Below are positions 6,330 through 10,663 of a DNA stretch of 10,663 bases, piece by piece (the first letter of the stretch is position 1; every line of letters starts with the position of its first letter). This stretch comes from DAOVFN01 sp964484305 (lineage in GTDB: Archaea > Aenigmatarchaeota > Aenigmatarchaeia > QMZP01): NCBI GenBank assembly GCA_964484305.1, contig CAZAEI010000031.1, positions 1 to 10,663 of the forward strand, given 5' to 3'. Position numbers and translations under genes: made by a program. The notes under the pieces were generated by a model. It worked only from the letters and a program-made list of their open reading frames with translations, had not been told where the DNA came from and did not search any database.

Positions 6330-6374
6330 CCACCAAAATCCTAAGCAATTGACGTGATTTTGGAAGTGGCTTCC
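6330..6374 (-). repeat. Right-end hairpin of the tnpB element
   Basis: CCACCAAAATCC (6330-6341) and GATTTTGGAAG (6356-6366) give an 8-bp stem CCAAAATC/GATTTTGG with a 15-base loop. The next bases add a second small hairpin GGAAG-TGG-CTTCC (6362-6374). The tnpB stop codon falls at the edge of the loop. The same arrangement recurs at 7731-7778. Confidence 0.85.
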
Positions 6375-6470
6375 TGTTTCCATGACCGAACTTGCCCCTG
6401 ATTGCTCAGGAGTAGAGGCCCAGTCTCCACAGGCGTAGATTCGGGCGGTTCCCGCCCTAATGCATTGTTC
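6330..6470 (-). ncRNA. Candidate omega-RNA (right-end guide scaffold)
   Basis: In characterised IS200/IS605 elements the 3' part of tnpB and the right end are processed into an omega-RNA that guides TnpB. Read on the minus strand this segment has a run of compact hairpins: GGGCGG-GAA-CCGCCC (6443-6457), CCTGA-GCAA-TCAGG with a GNRA-type loop (6397-6410), GGAAG-CCA-CTTCC (6362-6374) and the 8-bp end palindrome (6333-6363). The 5' limit is unknown. The guide would be the flanking bases just past the right end, in the pheS leader. This is inferred from element organisation, and there is no transcript evidence. Confidence 0.45.
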
Positions 6471-7537
6471 AGTATCTCAAGTGCAGAGTTGTAGTCCCTG
6501 TCCGCCACAAACCCGCAATGTGGGCAGCTGTGCGTCCTTACGGATAAAGACTTCTCCACCACGTTTCCGCACTGGCTGCATTTCTGTGTTGTGTTTCTCG
6601 CACTAACCCTTACGACATGAACACCAGCACACTCAGCCTTGTGTTCAATCATCTGGATTAGTTTGGACCATGAAGCATCCATTATCGACTTTGCGAGATG
6701 ATGGTTTTTGACCATATTAGTGATGTTCAGCCTCTCCAAGACTATCAAACCGTAGTCGTTGACATAATACCTTGAGAGCTTGTGCAGGAAGTCGTCCCTC
6801 TGGTTGACGATCCTTTCGTGAACCCTTGCGACGATTATCCTTTGCCTGTTCCTGTTGTTGGAACCCTTCTCTCTTTTGGATTGTTTTCTCTGAACTCTCC
6901 TCAGCCTTTTCAGCGACTTGTTCAGGCATCTCGGGTGATCTGCGCGGTTGCCGTCGCTGTCATAGACGAGGCTGTTCAGTCCGACATCTATGCCGACCTT
7001 CCTTCTGTTCCTTGTCGGCATGGGCTTCTCCCGCACCTCGCAGCTTATCAGTGAGAACCACTTCCCGGAGGGGTATCGCTTGATGGTTATCTGCTTCACA
7101 ATACCCTCAATTTTCCTGTGCACCCGGAGAGGTATCTCGCCAATCTTGGACAGGTGCAGCCTCTGGCACCACTTGCCTGTTGAGATGATCCTGAAGCCGG
7201 ACTGGTTGTATGTGAATGTCTTGAACCGATTCCTTCCCTTGAACCGAAGGCTGCCTACCTTCTTGCCGTTCTTCTTTAGCTGTGCCAAACTCCACAGGGC
7301 AGAGAACAATCGGTATGGCTCGTATTGCAAAACTTTTGAGTAGACGCCCCTCAGTTCTGGATATTGTCCTTTCATTGCAGGCAGCCTGTTCTGCAATTCA
7401 TATCTATTGGGCTTCTCCTGATTGTTCAGGCCATCAAGCATCTGGTTATAGACGAATCTGCACCTATCCAAAGTCCACAGCATCTGATCTTCCTGCTGAC
7501 CCGACGGATACATCCTGAACTTGTGTGTCCTTTGCAT
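6341..7537 (-). CDS. tnpB: TnpB RNA-guided endonuclease (OrfB family)
   Basis: A 398-residue protein of the TnpB/OrfB_IS605 family, the ancestors of Cas12 nucleases. Known TnpBs use an omega-RNA to cut DNA next to a transposon-associated motif. The N-terminal helix-turn-helix/WED region starts MQRTHKFRMYPS with RFVYNQML. The RuvC-like active site is complete: VGIDVGLNSLV (D184), LIVLERLNI (E268) and DRDYNSA (D346/D348). The zinc finger CSQC...CPHC (C320, C323, C338, C341) is intact. The length is typical and no frameshift is visible, so activity is plausible. The C-terminal tail (about 360-398, basic and low in structure) overlaps the right end and the candidate omega-RNA. The start at 7537 has GGGG 6 bases upstream. 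Without tnpA, mobility would depend on a transposase elsewhere. Confidence 0.95.
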   Translation of the reverse strand: MQRTHKFRMYPSGQQEDQMLWTLDRCRFVYNQMLDGLNNQEKPNRYELQNRLPAMKGQYPELRGVYSKVLQYEPYRLFSALWSLAQLKKNGKKVGSLRFKGRNRFKTFTYNQSGFRIISTGKWCQRLHLSKIGEIPLRVHRKIEGIVKQITIKRYPSGKWFSLISCEVREKPMPTRNRRKVGIDVGLNSLVYDSDGNRADHPRCLNKSLKRLRRVQRKQSKREKGSNNRNRQRIIVARVHERIVNQRDDFLHKLSRYYVNDYGLIVLERLNITNMVKNHHLAKSIMDASWSKLIQMIEHKAECAGVHVVRVSARNTTQKCSQCGNVVEKSLSVRTHSCPHCGFVADRDYNSALEILNNALGREPPESTPVETGPLLLSNQGQVRSWKQEATSKITSIA

Positions 7538-7635
7538 CTATATCCCCTGCTCAAGAAACTGTTCCTTGTTTCTGGTCAGGCCAGTTACCCCTTTAATGTT
7601 CTTTACAGAACCCTGTTTAGGGTTGTATGAGAGTG

Positions 7636-7655
7636 TATATAATCCTATGCATAGG
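7636..7655 (-). promoter_or_regulatory. tnpB promoter with adjoining palindrome
   Basis: On the minus strand the TATA box ATTATATA (7636-7643) directly abuts the perfect 12-base palindrome CCTATGCATAGG (7644-7655) at the TFB-recognition position. Transcription from here would give a leader of about 70-75 bases before tnpB. That leader holds small hairpins such as GTTCT-GTAA-AGAAC. The 7538-7730 stretch contains no tnpA remnant that I can recognise. Confidence 0.5.
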
Positions 7656-7730
7656 ACATTTCCGTTATTCCGATATGCTGCATGGTGCTGGTTTGTTGTT
7701 AGAATCCACCTATGGTGCCAAATTCATCCA

Positions 7731-7778
7731 CCACCAAAATCCCCTATGCGGATGAATAAGATTTTGGAAGCGGACTTC
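7731..7778 (-). repeat. Left-end hairpin of the tnpB element
   Basis: CCACCAAAATCC (7731-7742) and GATTTTGGAAG (7760-7770) repeat the right-end bases exactly and form the same 8-bp stem with an 18-base unrelated loop. It is followed by GAAG/CTTC, as at the other end. The loop holds CCTATGC (7743-7749), which matches half of the palindrome at 7644-7655. Confidence 0.82.
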
Positions 7779-7811
7779 TTTGGCAAAAGAGTTAAACACA
7801 AGGAAGGCCTG

Positions 7812-8531
7812 CTATCTGACCGGCTCCCAGTGGGATATCCTCGGCCTCCTCTTCACAAGGTAGTAGAAGAAGTTGTAGAGGTAGATGGCAGAGAACCTGG
7901 GTATGCCTGTCCTTCTTATCCTGCGCATGCTCTCGGTAAGTATGAGTTTCCTGAGGAAGAGGAATCTGCCGAGGCGCGCGGCCCTGAAGACAAAGTCCAG
8001 GTCCTCCATGGTGTGCATGTCCTCATTAAAGCCGCCTGTCTTCTCAAATACCCCCTTCCTGATTATTATGCCGTTGTCTCCTGTGCCGCAGGGCTTCATG
8101 TGGTAGATGGCGCGCCTGGCCCTGCCCCAGAGCCTGTAGAATGCCCTCTCCGTGCGGGTAGGCCTGGAGTCCGGGCATGGCATGACATTGCAGTTGGCCC
8201 CGCAGACGGCCGGGTTGCTGAAGACCGCAGAGAGCTCGTCAAAGAAGTTCTCCGGGACCATGGTATCTGAATCGAGAAAGACCAGTATGTCTCCCCGGGC
8301 GTGCATGGCGCCGTGGTTCCTTGCGAGGCCTATCCCGCGCCTCCTAAGGATGTGGATGTTCCTTGTATGCCTTCGTGCTATCTCGAGCGTTCTGTCGCTG
8401 CTGCCGCTGTCCACCACTATGGTCTCTGTCCTGTGGCCGCAGCCGGCCCTGTCTATAGAGGCCAGGGTGCCCTCGAGCGACCTCTCCTCGTGGTATGTCG
8501 GGGTTATCACTGAAAAGTAAGGCTCTGCCAT
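7812..8531 (-). CDS. Family 2 (GT-A) glycosyltransferase
   Basis: A 239-residue GT2-type enzyme that would transfer a sugar from a nucleotide donor. The N-terminal Rossmann-like part has FSVITPTYHEE (6-16) and ETIVVDSGSSDRT (36-48). The metal-binding DxD is DSD at 87-89 (ILVFLDSDTMVP). GDNGIIIRKGVFEKTGGFNE (151-170) and the ED of TMEDLDF (176-177) form the acceptor and catalytic-base region. There is no clear membrane helix; a hydrophobic aromatic segment (IYLYNFFYYLV, about 216-226) near the C terminus may touch the membrane. It is divergent from a methyltransferase gene, which suggests a shared role in glycan or lipid-linked sugar synthesis, but the acceptor is unknown. The start at 8531 is supported by the AT box 28 bases upstream. 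Confidence 0.92.
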   Translation of the reverse strand: MAEPYFSVITPTYHEERSLEGTLASIDRAGCGHRTETIVVDSGSSDRTLEIARRHTRNIHILRRRGIGLARNHGAMHARGDILVFLDSDTMVPENFFDELSAVFSNPAVCGANCNVMPCPDSRPTRTERAFYRLWGRARRAIYHMKPCGTGDNGIIIRKGVFEKTGGFNEDMHTMEDLDFVFRAARLGRFLFLRKLILTESMRRIRRTGIPRFSAIYLYNFFYYLVKRRPRISHWEPVR

Positions 8532-8555
8532 GTTTATTAGTTTGGGTGGGATAGG

Positions 8556-8563
8556 AATTTATT
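8556..8563. promoter_or_regulatory. Central AT box between divergent GT and methyltransferase genes
   Basis: AATTTATT is centred about 28 bases from the GT start (8531) and about 26 bases from the methyltransferase start (8585). These are the distances expected for a TATA box of a leaderless gene on either strand. The 53-base gap has no other equally placed AT box. Confidence 0.5.
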
Positions 8564-8584
8564 CTTTGCGTGAGAAGATAAACC

Positions 8585-9337
8585 ATGCCAAACAGTGAAG
8601 AGTGGGGAAACGTGTGGAAGGGTATGAAGCCCATAGATTTCGGCAGGGAGCCCTATATGTGGAGGTTCTATGAGATGCTTCTGGGGGACTATGATTTCAG
8701 GGGCAAGAGGGTCATTGAGATGGGCTGCGGGACCGGGATAAACACAATACTCATGGCCAAGAGGGGGGCGAGGGTGACGTTCATGGACTTCACAAGGGAT
8801 TCGCTTGACATTGTAAGAAGGAACATGGAAAGGGAGGGTGTGGATGGCGAGCTTGTCCTGGGGGACATACTTGACAGCGACTTCAGGGATGAGTTTGACA
8901 TCGTGCATTCAGAGGGCGTGATTGAGCACTTCACAGGCCCTGCAAGGCAGAGGGTCGTTGATATGCACGCCAAGGCCGCCCGCAGGGGCGGGAGGGTCCT
9001 GATAATCGTGCCCCATATAGGCTCCCTCATGTACAGGCTGGGGAAGTTCGCGGCAGAGAAGAGCAGAACCTGGATACATGGCAGGGAGCACCCATATACA
9101 AGGAATGAACTGAAAAAGAGGATGGGGAGGACAGGCCTGGATGTGGAGAAAATAGCAGGGGGTGAGCTGTTCTTTGCGTTTGGGTGGATGTTCTCCCCGC
9201 TCTGGCTGGGGGACGGGACCATCCTGGAGAGGTCCATAAGGAAGCCTGCGAACAGCAAGGTATTCCGCCTGAACTATGATAACTGGGCGGCAAGCCGGTG
9301 GGGTAGGGTGCTGGGAACCGTGGGGGTTAAAAGATAG
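8585..9337 (+). CDS. Class I SAM-dependent methyltransferase
   Basis: A 250-residue Rossmann-fold methyltransferase. Motif I VIEMGCGTG (43-51) binds S-adenosylmethionine. The acidic end of strand 2 is in VTFMDFTRDSL (D68), motif III is GELVLGDILD (88-97), motif IV is FDIVHSEGVIEHF (104-116), and GGRVLIIVPH follows. The family resembles the Methyltransf_11/25 small-molecule group. The C-terminal part (about 150-250, basic, FFAFGWMFSPLWLGDG) shows no nucleic-acid domain that I recognise. The substrate cannot be read from the sequence. The divergent glycosyltransferase suggests sugar, polyketide-like lipid or surface glycan methylation. Confidence 0.9.
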   Translation: MPNSEEWGNVWKGMKPIDFGREPYMWRFYEMLLGDYDFRGKRVIEMGCGTGINTILMAKRGARVTFMDFTRDSLDIVRRNMEREGVDGELVLGDILDSDFRDEFDIVHSEGVIEHFTGPARQRVVDMHAKAARRGGRVLIIVPHIGSLMYRLGKFAAEKSRTWIHGREHPYTRNELKKRMGRTGLDVEKIAGGELFFAFGWMFSPLWLGDGTILERSIRKPANSKVFRLNYDNWAASRWGRVLGTVGVKR

Positions 9338-9340
9338 GTC

Positions 9341-9363
9341 TCTAATATTAGACATTGTCTAAT
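9341..9363. promoter_or_regulatory. TCTAAT/ATTAGA inverted-repeat cluster (candidate operator)
   Basis: Three half-sites occur in 23 bases: TCTAAT (9341-9346), ATTAGA (9347-9352) and TCTAAT (9358-9363). The first two make the perfect 12-base palindrome TCTAATATTAGA. The second and third make ATTAGAC-ATT-GTCTAAT. The cluster lies between the methyltransferase stop and the primase TATA box, about 25-45 bases upstream of the latter. It could be a regulator site for the primase gene or a termination signal for the methyltransferase. Confidence 0.45.
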
Positions 9364-9387
9364 TATCCAAGGTCGGTATTGAAGATA

Positions 9388-9396
9388 CTTTAATTA
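9388..9396 (+). promoter_or_regulatory. TATA box of the primase gene
   Basis: CTTTAATTA is centred about 23 bases before the ATG at 9415, consistent with leaderless transcription. Confidence 0.5.
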
Positions 9397-9414
9397 CAAA
9401 CCTACCTAATTATT

Positions 9415-10041
9415 ATGGATGAATTAGCCAAGGCCGTCAAGGAATTGTTCTTCGTTAGGGATGATGTATATGCAAGGCAGATAGAAGGGCTCAATGAATA
9501 TTCAGTGATAAAGGAGGCTGTGACAGAGAAGCTCATAAAGGGCCACCTTAACGGGAGACTGACAATAGGAAGCTTTCAAATCGACCCTAAAAACAACAAG
9601 GTAAAGTGGATATGCTTTGATTTCGATGTGGATGAAAACAGTTCGCTTGAAATAGAATTCGAGAAGGCCAAGATTCTATGCAACAGGCTCAAGAAGGGGG
9701 GATATCATCCCCTGCTGGAATTCAGCGGCAGGCGGGGCTATCATGTCTGGCTGTTCGTGGAGCCTGCTGATTCATCAATTGCTAGGAAGTTCGCCCTGGA
9801 CATCTCGCGGGATATAAGGGTTCATGAAGTCTTTCCAAAGCAGGACAAGCTGAATGGAAAGGGATTCGGGGCCATGGTAAAGGTCCCGCTTGGAATACAC
9901 ATGGCCTCAAACAAGTGGAGCTATTTTTATGATGATGGGTTTGAGAGGTTGTCTTCTAATGAATCAAGGGGGGTTTTAACAACAATAAAGAAGAGGGATA
10001 TAATAAAAACAAGTAATATTAGTGATTTTATTATTCAATAA
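9415..10041 (+). CDS. Stand-alone archaeo-eukaryotic primase (AEP) domain, TOTE/CAPP-like
   Basis: A 208-residue protein matching the AEP primase-polymerase domain found in TOTE conflict proteins and CRISPR-associated primases. The N-terminal FVRDDVYARQIEGLNEYS and LTIGSFQID precede motif I WICFDFDVD (D69/D71, metal binding). Motif II is EFSGRRGYHVWLFVE (S104, H110). The EVFPKQDKLNGKGFGAMVKVPLG block (138-160) corresponds to the FPxQD..GFGN..LPL motif of TOTE-type primases, and YFYDDG (171-175) corresponds to the terminal FLD-type motif. The expected role is template-directed RNA or DNA synthesis. It lacks the helicase and nuclease modules of TOTE proteins, so it is a minimal primase or needs a partner. 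Its last codons overlap the convergent TcmP-family gene by 11 bases. The 3' third is AT-rich compared with the chromosome to the left. Confidence 0.85.
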   Translation: MDELAKAVKELFFVRDDVYARQIEGLNEYSVIKEAVTEKLIKGHLNGRLTIGSFQIDPKNNKVKWICFDFDVDENSSLEIEFEKAKILCNRLKKGGYHPLLEFSGRRGYHVWLFVEPADSSIARKFALDISRDIRVHEVFPKQDKLNGKGFGAMVKVPLGIHMASNKWSYFYDDGFERLSSNESRGVLTTIKKRDIIKTSNISDFIIQ

Positions 10042-10663
10042 AACTCTTTATGTTTTTACTCTTTCCGGAAAGTATATCCAATGCCATCGATATAACTTTG
10101 CCTGAATTGTGTTCTACTTTTTTCTTGATTGGGTATAGTGCAGGCAGCCATGGATTTCCCCCAGCGGTTATACCTAATGCGAATATGAGATGATAATGAA
10201 ACCCTCCTTGTTTTTCAGAAGAAACATTTATATTCTCAATTATTTTATTTCCAATGGATTTGAGTTTTTCTTCGTAATATTCTAATAATTCCTGTTTGCT
10301 TTTCCCTTTCCATCCATCATCCCCAAAAAAGAAATTCATTTTATCTTCGTCTGCTTTAGATGTATCTGTTTTTCCGCTAACCCTAGGTATTAATGCCGTT
10401 GGATAATTTATTATAACATCTCCTTTATGCCTAGCAATTCTTGATACGGTTTCCCAGCTAACATCAAGTCCCTCATTGTCTATGAATGTTAAACATAGCG
10501 GATTTCTTGGGAAGTCTTTTATTATATTTTCTATTGATGAATTACAATCTTCATATATCTTGAATTTTGTACCCAGTTTAGATAGTCTTTTATTGAGCGC
10601 TGATTTGTATTCTGGTTTATTTTCACAAAGAAACATTCCTGTGAATGGGGATGTAGAAAATTC
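10031..10663 (-). CDS. tcmP: Three-Cys-motif partner protein (TcmP family), N terminus beyond the window
   Basis: The reading frame is open to the right edge: nine further codons precede the internal ATG at 10636, so about 210 C-terminal residues are visible and the N-terminal part is missing. Family signatures, counted from the ATG at 10636, are FxCENKPEYKSALNKRL (2-18), CLTFIDNEGLDVSWETVSRIA (48-68; the family usually has FIDPxGL), DVIINYPTALIPRV (73-86), MNFFFGDDGW (100-109), LLEYYEEKLKSIG (117-129), and FHYHLIFALG (146-155). TcmP proteins are named for their neighbourhood with three-Cys-motif proteins of the Gp37/Gp68 type (DUF5131), mostly in phage-like or genomic-island settings. Their biochemical role is not established to my knowledge. 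The gene is strikingly AT-rich with many AAA/ATA/TTT codons, unlike the left part of the window, which suggests horizontal transfer. The partner gene would lie to the right. Confidence 0.82.
   Translation of the reverse strand, partial: EFSTSPFTGMFLCENKPEYKSALNKRLSKLGTKFKIYEDCNSSIENIIKDFPRNPLCLTFIDNEGLDVSWETVSRIARHKGDVIINYPTALIPRVSGKTDTSKADEDKMNFFFGDDGWKGKSKQELLEYYEEKLKSIGNKIIENINVSSEKQGGFHYHLIFALGITAGGNPWLPALYPIKKKVEHNSGKVISMALDILSGKSKNIKSFIE

Larger units (their letters stand above)
6313..7790 (-). mobile_element. tnpB-only IS200/IS605-type element (boundaries approximate)
   Basis: The element contains an intact tnpB and no tnpA. It is flanked by two near-identical subterminal hairpins in the same orientation (6330-6374 and 7731-7778), as expected for IS200/IS605 family ends recognised by a Y1 transposase acting in trans. 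A shared TTAAC (minus strand) is found about 20 bases outside each hairpin (6313-6317 and 7791-7795). I use it as a tentative boundary, but the true cleavage sites cannot be fixed from one copy. The element lies between the end of the glycosyltransferase gene and the start of pheS, oriented the same way as pheS. Elements of this organisation are often called the IS1341 group. Confidence 0.78.

Noticed and set aside
6330..7778. The two end hairpins read as a CRISPR-like repeat or as direct target-site duplications
   Set aside because: There are only two copies, about 1.4 kb apart, each a palindrome bracketing a tnpB gene. IS200/IS605 elements do not make target duplications. End recognition hairpins explain them better.
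7538..7811. Possible tnpA (Y1 transposase) remnant upstream of tnpB
   Set aside because: I looked on both strands for the HUH and catalytic tyrosine context and found none. The stretch holds the tnpB promoter, small hairpins and the left end.
7521..8270. Plus-strand open frame of 249 codons over the tnpB leader and the glycosyltransferase gene
   Set aside because: It crosses the transposon end and runs antisense to a clear GT2 gene. The translation has no family features.

Overview
The window is archaeal chromosomal DNA. The evidence is an archaeal-type phenylalanyl-tRNA synthetase (pheS with a long N-terminal winged-helix region, pheT of about 550 residues), a tRNA with bulge-helix-bulge introns and no encoded CCA, TATA boxes about 25 bases upstream of start codons (mostly leaderless genes), and a MinD-type ATPase. 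I cannot name the lineage with confidence. The lipoprotein with a lamin-tail domain and the T-loop tRNA intron would fit an uncultivated archaeon, but this is inference.

Layout: 149-676 (+) is a CBS-pair protein with a C-terminal zinc ribbon. It converges on 784-2022 (-), a secreted cysteine-rich lipoprotein ending in a lamin-tail domain. Positions 2120-2258 (+) are a tRNA-Arg(CCT) interrupted twice, once after position 37 and once in the T loop. 2362-3123 (+) is a MinD/ParA-like ATPase that converges on the pheS-pheT operon (6281 down to 3164, -). Directly upstream of pheS lies a tnpB-only IS200/IS605-type element (about 6313-7790, tnpB on -). It has a matching pair of imperfect-end hairpins and no tnpA. 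Beyond it a GT2 glycosyltransferase (7812-8531, -) and a class I SAM methyltransferase (8585-9337, +) diverge from a 53-base intergenic region with one central AT box.

The last 1.3 kb looks like an accessory island. 9415-10041 (+) is a stand-alone archaeo-eukaryotic primase domain of the TOTE/CRISPR-associated type. Its stop overlaps, tail to tail, with an AT-rich gene running off the right edge (10031-10663, -) that matches the three-Cys-motif partner (TcmP) family. A cluster of TCTAAT/ATTAGA inverted repeats sits upstream of the primase promoter.

How the genes fit together: the housekeeping part (tRNA-Arg, pheST) serves translation. The GT and methyltransferase probably serve cell-surface glycan synthesis or modification. 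The tnpB element and the primase/TcmP pair are the mobile or conflict-related content. The strongest leads are the doubly interrupted tRNA, the complete tnpB element whose predicted omega-RNA guide would be the pheS leader, and the primase/TcmP pair.
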